Source: Owenia fusiformis
Lineage: Eukaryota; Annelida; Polychaeta; Sabellida; Oweniidae
Assembly: GCA_903813345.2 (NCBI GenBank)
Contig: CAIIXF020000007.1
Span: 9,367,730 to 9,431,729 of the forward strand
Reading direction: 5' to 3'
Length of the DNA: 64,000 nucleotides
This document shows, in pieces, positions 44,591-59,500 of this stretch. The position numbers were made by a program, and so were the translations under genes. The number at the start of each line of letters is the position of its first letter. Position 1 is the first letter of the stretch. Below the pieces are notes generated by a model that did not search any database, had not been told where the DNA came from, and saw only the letters and a list, made by a program, of their open reading frames with translations.

Positions 44591-47500
44591 ATGGTGCTAG
44601 AAGGAGTTACACGTTTTGGTATAGCCGATTATGTGGTATTCGCAATATTTATTCTTGCATCTCTTGGAATTGGAGTTTATTACGCTTTAAGTGGGGGTCG
44701 GCAGCAGACAACGAAGGAATATCTTACAGCAGATAAGCAACTGAAAATTATCCCTACAGCTTTGTCTTTGCTGGTCTCCTTCCAGTCAGCTATTATGATC
44801 CTAGGTTACCCAGCAGAAATGTACATGCGAGGAGCCCAGATATATGTAGGTAATATCGGACTGCTCATAGGAACCGTTCTCACAACAAGGCTCTGGGTGC
44901 CATTGTTTTACAAACTTCAAATCACAAGCACATTTGAGGTAATTCGATATTTCATGGATTTGACTCATTTCTCAAAGAACCCCATCGTACATTTTAAAAA
45001 ACTCTAAATCAGTACATTGTTGGTAAATGCTCTGATGTTTAAAATAGAGAAGATGATAAAAACGAATCATCTCGGACTAATAAGATAAAAAATCCAGTTC
45101 AGTGCTTTTGACCGAATTCCCAATAATTAAAAATCTAGCGAGTAATATAGCAAATAGGATAAATTGTTTTTTTCAGATACCCTCATCTATTGTTTATGCA
45201 TTTCAGTACTTGCATTTGAGGTTCGACTCTGTTGCCGTTCGAAAACTTGGCTCTGTCTTGGGAATCATCTCAACGGTAAGGGTCCAAAGTTCGTCAGGCA
45301 GGTAGCAAAATGTATATTAAACATTCATGAGATTCATGAACATTTATTCATGAAATAACAACGGTAACAAAGGACTATAAGTGGATTGTGTAAATATCAG
45401 GTCATAACTGCGTTGCGATGTCAAAAAGTTACTAGCACAGTAAAACCTGTGTATATTGAACATTTTATCATACACATAATTGTATAAAGTGGCATTCAAA
45501 GTCGTTACTTAATGAGGTATATTACGTAGAGAGGGTTATCTAATACATGTATACCGGCTGCTGATCAGACAGACAAATATGCCCAGTAGATAGTCCCCAT
45601 GATAGAAAAAGGAGTGGTGAGGTACTGCCAAATACAGGAGTTTAGCCTAGCTAAATAGTTGAAAATACTCTATAAACAGCCAAAACAGCAATAGATGTCT
45701 AGCCCATTTTCAGGAAAAGAATCTTAGGCCTAAAGCAGTTCCCTATTGAACTAACATGTAAAACATCACATTTATACTATGATTTTAACATCATAATGCT
45801 ACCATTTCTGTTTCCCCAGTCATTCAGAAAATCAACAGATCTTTAGGTAAGATCTTATATTTCATTGGTATGAAGTTTTTTGGTCTTTTAAAACAACATA
45901 AATAATGGAAAATAAAGATGAATATTGGCTCTTTTGTTTAAAATATTTGGCTTGATGTTGGTCAGCTTAAATCACCAAAATGACCTGGGGTCAATAGGTT
46001 TATATAGCCACCAGTAAGATACTGCTTGTTTTAAGTGCAGCTTGAATTACAATGTTTACTTTTGTCCACATACTGATACAGGATAAAAGGTTAAGTTAAC
46101 TAGATAGTTAGAGATCATTCAGATATTTGATGCAGGATTTGAGAGTTTACATTCAGACATAGTTTTATAACTAATCCCAAATAATTTATTCGCAGAGTCA
46201 GAAACTGATCCAATGTGTCAACTTACACTTATATTTGACATCATTGAAAATGTTTCTAAAGTTTTTTCTCCAGACATTTTTATTAACGAATACTAAAAAA
46301 TGTTATTATAGATGTTATATATCTTGTACCTTCAGAAAAAATACTAAGAAGAAAGTAGATTAACTAATTCACATGTAATGTATGGCCCTGTAGTGACCCT
46401 TGACCAATTAGTCATTTTCCAGTTATATAACAGTTGGAAAAGATATATCTTTGATGTCTTTAAATAGATAACAATCTTATCATGACCTATGGCCCAAGAA
46501 TTTTTTTAAATAAAAATAATTTTTTCAAAGAATCAAAGAAAAGGGTGAAAAATCAAGAGAATCCCCATACCTTCTATGTTATCATTTCCTGAATTTTTAT
46601 CATATGACTGCCATCTATAAATGGAATAAGCTTAGGCTAAAAGGGCTTATTGGTGACGCCATGTGTCTTGCTCAAATATTAAAACAAAAATATGAAAATG
46701 AATCGAATTTATTATCAAATTATAGTACAATATATTAACGTTTTTATTTTCAAAACGTTTCAGCTAACATATATGGGTACATCTGCGTTTGCACCTTCCA
46801 CAGCTCTTGAAGCAGGTAAAATATGCAAGATCATTATATTGCCGTATCTCCTTTAGGTAATTTAAAACGGTATCTGCATGAAAGGGGACTACATGTATAC
46901 ATAATGTACCCAAAAGTATATCAACAGCACAGCTAAAGCAATCAATGTTATCAAACATGTTAAGCATGGTCATGTTGCTAAAGCATGTAAGTTTTCTCCC
47001 CAAAACAAAATGTTTAGTTCAGTCTTACATTTTTTGATGGTTAAATCCTTTACTTTTTATTTCATATTTCTATGAAAGCTTGCATCGTTATGCTTCATTG
47101 TTCATCACATTTCATAATGTTTCTGGTGGAATGTTTTCTACAACGTCCGATGTCTCTTAATAAATACATTGTGAGAGCCTCCCTATTCAACAGATTTGAC
47201 ACCCCAGACTTTTTTCTTTGGGGCTACTTGAAGAACCATATTTATGCCAACCCCAAGCCAAGAGACCTAATACATCTTAAGGCCAACATCTGAAAAGAAA
47301 TTCAATACATTCCAAATGTGAAATGTGATCGACGATGTAGCAGTAAGGATGCAGGCTGTCATCAAAATATGAAAAAATGGTATTAAAAAGGCATGACTGG
47401 ACTAACGATTTAGTACTAGAGAGAAAACGTTCATGTTTTGCCTAAATCACCATGCAAAAAAAATCTGAATATATAGATTGGGTTATCATTGCCGTTGATA

Positions 47501-50500
47501 TAATTTGGGTACATTTTTTGAGACACCCTATATAGAATACACTTATTTAGATAATGACCGATACACTTACATTTAGGCTTAAATAAAAAACAGCACGTGC
47601 TCGCGAATTAAAAAAAATGATGAACACCATACATGGTATGTAAATTAAATGTTTGCTTTTAAAGTTACTGGTTTTCCTGTCTGGGCGTCAATATTGCTGA
47701 CTGTAGGCGTTGGAACTATATACACGTCCATTGTAAGTGTATTTAAGTTATGAATAGATGGCGTATACCTATTGTGGAGAAACATGTACATGTATGATAA
47801 TTAGGACGACGGATACGTTCGAGTAATAAGATGGCAACATATCTGATAGGATTTTTTCTTTTTTACAAATCAAGATTAAAATTGTTTCTTTTTTCGAATC
47901 AAGTGCGGTTCCAGATACGGTTTGAACTTATAGCAACTGTTTAAAAGCTTTACCTACACCGGCGGGCCTGTAGTTATGTTCGTGTGCACCATTCAAAATT
48001 TTACGTTAGACCCCCCCCCCCCACGCGGGGAGGGTAAGGAATTTGATACACAATATTGCCCCCAGGGGTAGGAATTTGACGAAGATTGTCGTCCGGGAAT
48101 GGGGACTTTTGACTGAATCTGTTTCGTCCAGTATGTACTTTAGGATTCTCGGAATTTGCAAATGTTCATATCGGGAACAGAAGATAATAACTCATCTACA
48201 CGTTGGGTATAGTTTCAGGGGTGGAATCGCCGTGAATAACCGCTGGAGAGAGAGGAATTCTTGAATGCAGAGCAGTGTCTTAATTATTGGTTTGTCAAGC
48301 TTGTTTTATCCCTCTCTTCGGAAAAATGCACTTTCGCGTTCTTATATTTATAAGCTCGTCATAATTTAATTGATTTAAAATAAATAATTAATTTAATTTA
48401 CAATTAATTATTGAAAATTTTTACGGTCGAACAGATTTTAATTAAATTTAATTTGATATAGATGAATAAAACGGAGGGAGGTAACCTATTAAAGTAAAAA
48501 TCCATTACCTAAAAATACGTCAATGCATAAATTACAAGAGACCTTTCGAAAATTACTACGATGTGGATCTGTTCCCAATTTGTACCCATCAAACGCAACA
48601 ATCCACCCGCCCATTCCACAAAAAATGATCGTTCATACAGGTATGTTCTCCACTTTTGTTGAAAAGATACAAACCACAGGTAAAACCATGTCACCCTCGG
48701 CTCATTTTTGTCAAAACTTTCAGGCAGTTTGCGAAAATGTCATAAAATGGACTGTATTCTCATTTGCTTTTGATTTCGCGGGTAATTGCGTCATTTAAAA
48801 AACTGCTTCTCTTTTGGTTATTTGAAAATTGTAAGCAAACTTTTTATTCATAAATTAATTGTAGCATCCGCGAAGAATCTTATGACCATATATGGTGCCT
48901 CTAATTAAAATATTGACATAAACAAAGTATTGCACGTGTATCCCTCAACATTCAAGAAAATCTGATGTTCAAAAATAGATTTAAAATGTTGGAAAGACCC
49001 GGGGGTCGCGAATATTTGACCAGATTTTTGCTTCAAGGGTAGAGAAATTGACAGACTTATTTTGCCCCGGGGTAACATTTTTTGTCAAATCCCCACCCAG
49101 GCCCGCATGGGGGGTCTCGCGCGAACTTTTGAATGGTGCATTACTGAAACGAATCCGTCTGTGTACTTTCAGTTTTTCATATTAAGTGCTATAGGTAGTG
49201 GTACATACTCGAATGTCACTTCAGTAAATACAATCAAAACAAATAAATCTAAACTATTTTGGGAATATTTTCTAACTTTTTACTAGTATTCCCAATTGTA
49301 CTTGGCTGTTTATACGAATTCATATTTGCTATAATTACTTTCTAGTACTGTATCTTATCTTATGTAAAGAAATATGTTTGTAGGGAGGAATGAAGGCAGT
49401 CATATGGACAGATGTATTCCAATCGGTCATCATGTTTGGTGGTATTCTGGCAGTAGTTGTCATGGTAATATGAATTGGCAATTATTGTCTTCATCTCTAT
49501 CATCAAATAATTAATCTAAATGCAACCAATTTAAGTTATTCATTCGAGAATGAAATAGTGCAGAAAACTTAATAATGTTGATCACCCAACATGTACTTGT
49601 ACTTGACTAATATTATAGTAGTTTGTTTTATTTTTCTGATCAGGGTACTGTTAGAATTGGAAGTGTTTCCAAAGTATTTGAGATTTGTCAAGAACACGGT
49701 CGACTCAATTTCTTCGAGTAAGTACACTTCTGAATGTTTCGTCATCGCGATATATTAAACGATATATTAAAGTTTCGTATTTCATGTTTTAATTAGACAA
49801 AATCAGCTATTAACATATTATATGATTATTTTTTAGTTTTAATTTTGATCCAACAAGAGTCAATACATTCTGGATTATAACACTTTCAAACACAATCCTC
49901 TGGTGGAAAAGTTATGGAACTGGTCAAGCCAGTGTTCAAAGGTTTTGTTCACTTCCCACTCTAAAGAAAGCAGAAATGTGAGTACAACTTAAGTTTTTTA
50001 AACCACTGGCATCGCTGGCATCTTATCGACATAAAAAGAACGTTGGAATCGTACGCACAAGATGTTATGCGGTAAATAGGTTACAAATATCTGTCATATG
50101 CCACAGGTGAATATTCATATTCCGCAGTTGAATATGTCATATTCATTAAATCATGAAAATGTAGCATATAATATATTCTGCATGTGAGTAATAAGAATAT
50201 TCACCGCGAGACCATGAATATATGGTATATTCCGCGTTAAACAAGATGTAAGTCGAGCAAAACAAGCCCTATTAAACTGTTAAACACCATGATGCAAGTA
50301 AACTATTTAATCAGAAGAAGTGAGTAGCTCCCATAATTATTTCCCATTTAATGACATAATTTATTTAAATCACGCCCATCAGTATATGAAGCCTGTATTT
50401 TATAGAGCTGTTCTGCTGGCCATTCCAATGCAGGTTTTACTGATTACATTGGTTTGTTTCGGGGGACTCGTCATGTTTGCGTTCTATGCACAAATTGGCT

Positions 50501-53500
50501 GTGATCCCCTTGAACAGGGTTACGTTAAAACAGGAAATCAGGTAAAATGTTCTGAAAAATCACATTTCTAGTAATCTTGACTAAGAAATACGAATTAGAC
50601 AAAGAATAAGTATTACAAGTATTTAGAGAAATTAGATATCAAACGTATCCTATTGGAACTAAACGTTTATCTCCCCTTGAAGGACCATACACGCGAACCA
50701 TACTTAACACTTTTTTGCTGGAGTTGTTTGGGTGTTAAACAAGAAAATCCAAAATCCTTTCGAAGTGAATAACTGAACACTTTTCTATTTTCTTTTTTTT
50801 CATAAACCTTAAAACATATCCAGCAGTAATGTCAAAAAATGAGTGAAATTCTTCTTTTATCTTCTTATTTATTTCTTACATCATCCAGGGAGCTTTTCAG
50901 AATTTTTAAATACTTAATAATATGAATTACTAAAAATTTCATTGATGAATCTTTTTTGCAGTTTGTACAGCAAGTACCAACTTAAAATATTAAGAGGTTT
51001 AATCTGGAAAATGATTTAATAAATATGAATTTTAAACTTTCTAAATATAATTTTGTCTATAGCCTTTTAAGGTTCCTAAAATTATAGTACCCATAAGATA
51101 TTGAATTCTTTTAAAGAATTTTAAAATATAATTATAAAAATAGACACTTCACAAAATCCTTTACAAAAACTCCTTGCCTTACAAAATTAGGAAACAGTGC
51201 ACGAGTATCAAAATTAAAGTTTAACTTTATAAATGCTAAAAAGAATTGTACTTGAAAGGGAGATGGATTGTGGTTTTTAGGGGTTTTCTTGACATTAGGT
51301 ATCGCCTCTTTCGTGACGAGTTTTAAAAGCTCGTAGAATGATTTCATTATCATGTTGCACAGGTTCCTATATTATCAGACACTATAATATTTTGTAGATA
51401 TTGCCATATTTTGTGATGGATACATTCAGGAGCCTCCCTGGTTTCCCGGGACTATTTCTTGCAACCCTCTTCAGTGGAGCGCTGAGGTAAGTGTAGTTTG
51501 CATTTATCCAAAAATGCCGATAAGGCCATAAGAAGTGGATTCTTTGTTAAGCGTCCCCTTGCTTGCGCGATTTTGAGTAAATCAGAAAAAACAAACACAT
51601 CCAAATAGCAAACACAAGGGTCTGAAAGTACCATCGCATTTCGTTCAATCAGAATCAGACATGGCGGATAATTTGATGTGCGTCAAAATTGACAGTGTTA
51701 TTGATAACTTTGGCATACATTGTGTATTTTCTTATTTTGTACCCTTGAATAATAGCTATGTTTAAATATATTGTATATAATGTATAGATATGCTTTTGTA
51801 ATCACTGCAAATTGGTATGTCATCACTTTTTATGCCCATAAACAAGTTTGTGTTTTTTCTTGAGTTTGTGTTTGTTTTCCTTGTACCAAAAATCTACTTT
51901 TTATGGCCTAATTCATAAACATTCTTATAATACTTTGCAAAAATTTGTAAGGCACACTATGTAAACAAATATCAATAAACTAATGAAGAATAGAATATTT
52001 TGTTTGTAATTTCAGCACAATGTCCTCAGGTTTAAATGCCCTGTCGGCGATCACGTGGGAGGATTTCCTCAAATACAGATTAAGACACCTTAAGGAGTCA
52101 AGGAAGGCACTGTGCACAAAGCTACTAGGTCGGGCAATATTCTAAATTATACACGATCACGTTTACGAAAATACGTTCTAATTGTATGGAGTTGAAATGC
52201 AGATTCCATTTTCTTATTTCTATTATTCAGATAAAGATAATATGATAGAGTACATGCTTTCCTCATGAATGCATACTATGTCTTTGTTCAGTTGTTATAC
52301 TCACCTACATCAAATTCTGTTTTAGTTCTAATCTATGGAGTTTGCTCAACAGGGATTGCTATTTTAGCTATGTTCATAAAAGGACCAATTATGCAGGTAT
52401 GTGTAATAAGTACTAAACAGCAATTTCAAAACATCTATAGAGGCATTAAGAAACGGATGCGATTAAAACCGCGTAATTCACATCTTTACGCGCGTCATTT
52501 ACGTCTGAACGGACATGACGTACGCCTACGAAGGCTTAATCGAACGCTTGCAATCATTTAATTAATAGATTCACCAGCCATTTTGGTAGTGCATGATCAT
52601 CTTAATGATATCGGTATCGACTCAATCTATCTTTTAACTCAACCAAATGACGGCGATCGTACATTTGGTCAAGTTATATCAATAAATTTTACCAAACTTC
52701 TTTTTTAATTTTTTGTTTTTAAACACACAGGCTGGTTCAACTTTAAGTGGTGCTATAAGTGGGAGTCTTATCGGCATGTTTGTATTGGCAGCATTCACGG
52801 TGACTTCCAATTGGAAGGTAGGCTATGTACTTACCCATACACATAAGGCTGAAGGCGAGTCCATGCACTCATGCTTTTAAATTTCCAATATAGAATGAAA
52901 TAAGATTTATACAATTCAAACATAACCCTCGGATAATAAGTAGGCTACATAAAATATATTTATTGATATTGTACAAGAAACTGTGAATTTAAACAATTTC
53001 AGTTTGGTCTCATAAGTTCATCATTGGTTTTTGGTGCTTTAAAGGTAGAATGCCGAAAATATTAACACAATTGAACATGTTGAACAACTAATATACATAC
53101 TTTTTGTGGCTTGGTTGAATAGCTATGAATCCGAAAGAAAACGATAGAGTGACGAGGATTATGTCAAGCGGAGTTAATAATTTTGTGCATTTTTTTCTAT
53201 TTGGATCGAAAAAATTACATTTTAGTTCGATAAACTTACGATAGGTGGCGAAGTGTCTAAAGGTAGGTACTGTAACACAAAAACAACGATTCGTTCACCG
53301 ATTGCGTAGTTAAAAAGAGGTCAATTTTATGATAAACAGTTTAGCTCAGCTTGAATTTTGCTCTCGCAGTCAATCCAAACTGAAACTTCTTTCGTCGATA
53401 TCGAGGTGGTGATTTTTCAGGCTCCGGTACTTTGACAAAAGAAGGTTCAGGTCATCGCCATTCTTCACAGGTTTGAGGCACCAACGATTTATTTTGGAGT

Positions 53501-56500
53501 TTTTCTAATAAATTATTCCCGGTTTACCGCTATTTCACTTTTAACTTTCATGTTCACAATTTTTGCTCGGTCATTTCAGAAACGAATTCTTGTGGATCAT
53601 TGTCAAATATTTCTGATGTGTTTTTGAGAAGTGTGTTACAACAGTCTCCAATTTGCATATCATCCATTGATAACAAAACTCTCAGATCACCATTTACATC
53701 TGTAAGATTGTTTTATTTGATATCTTGAATTTGCTGACATTTTTGTTTTTACGGCAGAGTGCGCTGCAAAGCCTAAAATAGGGGTATTAGGTTACAATTG
53801 ACATTCCTTTCTTTATTTAGAAGGTTCTGTTTATCAAATTACCATAGGAATGTAATATTGATAAGTGTTAAAAACATCAAAAATGATTGCAACTGAGAAT
53901 AAGTTTTTTTCTAATTCTTCTGCAAACTTCGGCATCATATCCATTATTTTACTTTCCTATCAAAAATGAAAGAATTCCTTTCGATTTATTTCTAACTCTT
54001 CTTCAGGTAAACTGAATCAGAGTTATTTTCAGTTTAGTTTACCTGAAGAAAGTTTAGAAATAAATCAAAATTGTATTCTCAATCATTTTTGATAGGAAAG
54101 TAAAATAATGGATTGGATGCCGAAGTTTGCAGAAGAATAAGAAAAAAGTTGGGAATTGAAATCATAGTATTGACTGAAATTACAGCCTGGAAATTATTGA
54201 TGATGTGCCGTCACCCTTTTTGAGATATTGAGCTACTTCGATAATAGAAAATATTACATCGCATGCATAATTGTTCTCGCACAATTTAGACTGTGTTTTA
54301 GAACTGCCAGTGGTGCAAGTCAATTGCATAATACTTAATAAGTTTTCCCCCTAGGTATCACGAAAAATAACAATAAGCCCATGCGGTGCAAATTACATGG
54401 CCACACGGTTTCAACAACTCATCCAAGCGCACTTACACCGCTAAGTACGATGTGTCAATCTTGTCGGCAAAACGCGTGTGTCAACCGAGTGGCTAGTTGC
54501 TAGTGCACCACAGGAGTTCGATTGCAATAAACCGTGATGTCTTTCAAAAAAATTATGTGAATGTAAATGCGCTTAGGTGAAAATACTCGAGCGTGTAATT
54601 TGCACTGCAGGGCTTATTGTTCTTTTTAGTGATACCTGGGGAAGAAACTCATTAAAATATTACGTAATTCACTTGCACCGCGGGTATACAAAAATACAGC
54701 CTTATTCTATGCCAGGGTACGCTAGCGGGGCCAATGGTATCATTCCCGATCATGGTGTGGATTGCTATTGGAGGCCAATCCATTAAAGGCAATAATCAGT
54801 ATTTACCTCCTGGCCCAACAGATCGATGTAGCATTGCAAATGGAAGCAGCGTCTATAACAGTTCCGGATCATGGTATAATGATACAATTGGTACAACGAT
54901 TGCTTTCGAACCCAAGGATCAGGAGTTGTAAGTTAATATAGAAAGAAAACATGTGCGAGATGATGCAACTCACGAAATCATATATTGTGTTTCCTATGCC
55001 GTTCAAGAAAAAAAATATTGCCTTATTTGTATTTTAAATTTAAATTTACATATTTTAAGATACACTCCCCTCCATAAGTTTGGCAACCTTTGCTCCCCCA
55101 TTGAACTACGTGTTAAAGCCCTTTTACGTTTGAATTTTTATTTACTTAACCCTACTATCACACCAAACTAGTTCTCACTACGTTCTCGAAAACGGGCTTC
55201 AACTGTGTACGAACGGACTGGACGTACTTAGAACCGCTTGGGGTCTATTTACAAACTTCATCGAACGTACTCGAACGGGTAGGTCCTCTAGAACTTAGAA
55301 CATGCTCAAAATGTTCTCGTGGTCGTCACGTTCTACAATTAGAACGAGTGACAACGTACTAACGACGAGCTGGACGTACTACGAACGGAACTGTCGTACT
55401 TCAATCCTACTAGGGACGTTTTTACAACGAGTTGAACTATCTGTGGACGTATTGAGAACGAGGTAGAACTAATTGCAAACGGGTTTAAACTGACTAAGAA
55501 CGTATTAAAGACTGCTTATGAACGAGTTAGCAAAAATATAGCTATCACACCAAACAAGTTGCCACTGCGTTCTTCAAAACTGGTTTTAAACTGTGTGCGA
55601 ACGGAATGAACGTAGATGCAACGTTCTAAGGTCTATTTACGAACTTCATGAACGTTCTCAGAGGGGAAGGTGATTTTAGAATTTTGAATCGATTCAAAAT
55701 TCGATGGCGACCATACCGTTCTTTTATCAGGTCATGATGACCTTCTAGACTAAGGGACGCGTTATACGACGTTGCACACCGATCGTGGTACGACCTGAAC
55801 GAACTGCGAATGAGATGGACGTATTGACGACTGTTTATGAATGAAGTAGCTAATTATTTTAGAGATATTTCCCGACCACAGCCAGATTGAGCCCGTTTTA
55901 CAACGTTTTCGTAGGACTGGCAAGAACGGGTAAGAACTAGTTTGGTGTGATAGGGGGGTAACCGGCGATGAAATAACTTATAATATTGATGGAAACGTAA
56001 CTTGACTTTATTTCCAATACCTCCAAATTTTCTCAATTTTTTTCCTCAAATACAATTGGTCGAAAATTGATAATTTTGATGATTTTTTGAAAATTTCCTT
56101 TTTATTTCAAAAAGTGTAGAGGTCACGCGTATCTTTTAATGAGCGATAATTCACACCAATGCACCTGAGTGATGACACGATGACATCACTTAGGTTGCAA
56201 AATATTTTCGATTTGCTAAAACATTGAAGTAGCACATTAGATATGGTATTTTATTATTGAAATAGTGTGTCCTTTGTTCATTGGTGTTAAAAAGATAATT
56301 TTATGTACTGGAATATTTAATAATCAGAAAATTTCAACTTTTATTTGAAAATTTGAAAAATTACGGGAAATCTGAATATTTGAGAAATGAAATTTGAGAA
56401 AAGAAAAATGTTGGTACATTATTCTATTGTGCAGAGTCCCTCCTTTCGTGTCCCTAGCTGTGAGAAGCGCTTCTTATAACTTCTTGCGCCTCGTGAAATA

Positions 56501-59500
56501 CAGATACAAATACAAATACAGATTTTTGTCTTTTCTGTAATTAAACTGAATTAATTAAATGTATTATAACCTATTATACTCATAGAACTGGCATCCAGTA
56601 TTTGTACAGTATTTCTTACCAGCTTTATTCTGCTATGGGAATACTGATTGCCGTGGTTGTAGGTCTTGTAGTGAGTTGGACAACAGGTAATCATCATGGT
56701 CCTTCGTCAATTATTAATATACATGCATATGCATTAATTATAATTGATGACAATATCAGGGACACGGGTTTATAAATTTTAAGTCTAAAATACACTGTAT
56801 CATGTTCACTATCCAAAATAATTGTACACATATATATAATTTGTATCTGTTTAAACTATTGATGTAAGAAACATGCAAAAGGTGCAAACGTATCATCAGA
56901 TTAGAATATTGATTTACATTTCAATTTTAAGGTGGTGAAAAGGGAAGACATGTAGATGAGTTATACACTTTCCAATTCTGTGATGCACTCTGTTGTTGTT
57001 GTCCCTCCAGTGTAAAAAATACACGCTGTGGGTGTCGAGACGATAACATCGCAAAACAGGTAATTGTTGCTAACCCCTTTATCACACCAAACTAGTTCTC
57101 AACCGTTCTCTCCTGTTCCACAAAAATGTCGTAAAACGGACTTAATCTGACTGGTTTGGGAAATATGTTTAAAATACTTAGTTACGTCTTCAATACGTCC
57201 ATGCAGTTCAGGTCGCACATTGTCGATTCGCTATAATTATGAACTGCAATTGACATCCGACCGCACAACGTCGTTAAGGGGTCTCTAGTAGCATCGCAGT
57301 ACGGCAATAAACTAGATGCGAGTAGAGATAATCTTGATTTACGTCATTTGTATTTTCAAAATTCAGTCATAGTGATATCAGGCATTATTATATCACTATC
57401 TAGCTAGCGACAGTATGATTGGTCAAAACCGGGTCACATGTCGTGGGATATCTGGCGATATTCAATGGCAATGCTAATCAGATAAGACAACCGTGAGATA
57501 TCTAGCGATATCCCACGCTCCCGGGAATTTTCAAAGAATTTGTTTTCGTTCAGTGTAAATCAAAATGGTGTAAGTGTAAGTCAAAATGGCAGACGAACCG
57601 AGTAGATTCGTAAAAATATCTGAAGACTTAACGACTTAATAATATTAGGGATGTTTAGCTAGACAGTGATATAATAAAACAAATATTTCACTCTATTTTC
57701 GGTGAATACCTGTAGCACTTTCACAAGGTGATATTCCACTTGCCCTTCGGGCTTCGTGGAATATCACTTGTGAAAGATGTACAGGTATTCACCTCAATAG
57801 AGTGAAATATTTGTTCAGAATCAGATCTAAAGTGGGTGACAAAATTACAAGCAACTTTTGTAATTGACCTACCAATCTATTCCTTACAATATCAAATACA
57901 ATATCTCCCAAAAGATTCACACTATGTTATAAATTGGTGAAGTTATTAATGATTCAAAATGCAAAAATGGGTGGAAAATGTTTAAATTCTCCTAAATAAT
58001 AAGAATGGTAACCATTCTTATAGACAAATTACACATTATTGTAGAATCTTTAGTTTTCCTTGAATAAAGTATAAAGTAAATGTTATTGTTCAATTTACAA
58101 ATTGTTCATCTGAAATAAAGCAAATCATTTCTAAAATTACATTTTACTATGGTATTTTTCTATTTTTTGACTGAAATTAAAGGAACAGATGGTTTTCTCC
58201 TTTATTAAATAGTCAGGACTTGTATGCACTTTTGTGATTTTTAGAAAATAAATATGACAAGGAATGACATGAGCCAAAAGATATTCTAAAATTGAGACAA
58301 TTTTTGGTTTAGCCTGGTTGCAATATCTGATTCTCTCTTTAAGATCTACATGTAAAAATATTGTTTCGAAAATTGTTTACCAACTTTGAAAATTTATTTT
58401 ATTTTGAAAATGTGACTTCTAGTTCGGGTTTATTCCCCATAAACCCCATGTAATAAAATCACAAAAAGTGAAATATCTTTTCTTGTATTTGACAGATAAC
58501 ATTTTATTTTACTGGGCATATTTTAATTTGCATCGTTTCGATTGAGAACATATAGTTCTCCAGAAAATTTTGAGCATGCCCTAAGTTCTTTAGGACTTAC
58601 ATTGTTACGTTCATAAAAGGAGGAGGGAAATTAGCGCAACAGATTTTGGACAGTCATATTTTGGATTTTGGCCATTTTCTGAGGATTTAAACAATTGCAT
58701 ATGTTAGGCCAATGCATTACCTCCAGGAAAATCACTTCTAGAGATGATAAAATAATTACGACTTTGAGACAGGGTAGATGCAAACCCACATGTTTTTTCT
58801 GAAATGTTTTCCTAATTTTCGATCCCTTCCATCCCTGCTTTTTCAATTTTTCTTGCATCAATATGTTGCATTTTGACACATAGTTAACCACTTTAAAGGA
58901 TTAAGTGATTCCTTCAGGGGTTTTAAAGATACCCATTATGGGTGACCAAACTTAGCTGAAAGCAATGATTTTTCCTATGGGAAAATATCATGGGAAATAT
59001 TGTTTTCCATTTTATCTAATTAAAAGGAATCATTTATTCCTTTTAAGGGATTAACTGTGTGTCAAAATGCAACATATTGATGCAAGAAAAATTAAAAAAG
59101 CAGGGATGGAAGGGGTTGAAAATCAGGAAAACGTTTCAGAAAAAACATGTGGGTGGGTTGTTTGCATCCACCCTGTCTCAAAGTCGAAATTATTTTATCA
59201 TCTCTAGAAGTGATTTTCCTGGAGGTAATGCATTGGCCTAACATATGCACCTGTTTAAATCCCCAGGAAATGGCCAAAATCAAACATATGACTGTCCAAA
59301 ATCTGTTGCACTAACTTCCCTCCTCCTTTGTAAATAGACCCCAGACGGTTCTTAGTCACGGATGGTAGTGAGAACTAGTTTGGTGTTATAGTAGGGTTAT
59401 CGTAACGGTAATTTTAGGGTAGCTTAGCATGAATATCTTCTGTGTTTACTTCCTAAAATTAATGAAAAATGTATGTCCGACAGGTCACTTGATTTCTTAG

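Larger units (their letters stand above)
57074..59396. mobile_element. Larger relative of the Harbinger-like element, in intron 15 of gene C
   Basis: Ends CCCCTTTATCACACCAAACT and AGTTTGGTGTTATAGTAGGG, the same family as 55150-55958. It also shares the subterminal GGGGTCTATTTACAAA block (seen as TTTGTAAATAGACCCC near 59328). Flanks are TAA and TTA. It contains a palindromic element (57391-57676), a hairpin (57679-57816) and a large inverted repeat (58615-59332). No transposase frame recognised. Confidence 0.65.

Noticed and set aside
48043-48798. Frames in intron 4 of gene C
   Set aside because: They lie inside the 47985-49140 transposon and show no transposase or other domain.
58631-59241. 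Paired 60-86 aa frames on opposite strands
   Set aside because: They are the same sequence read from the two arms of an inverted repeat, not genes.
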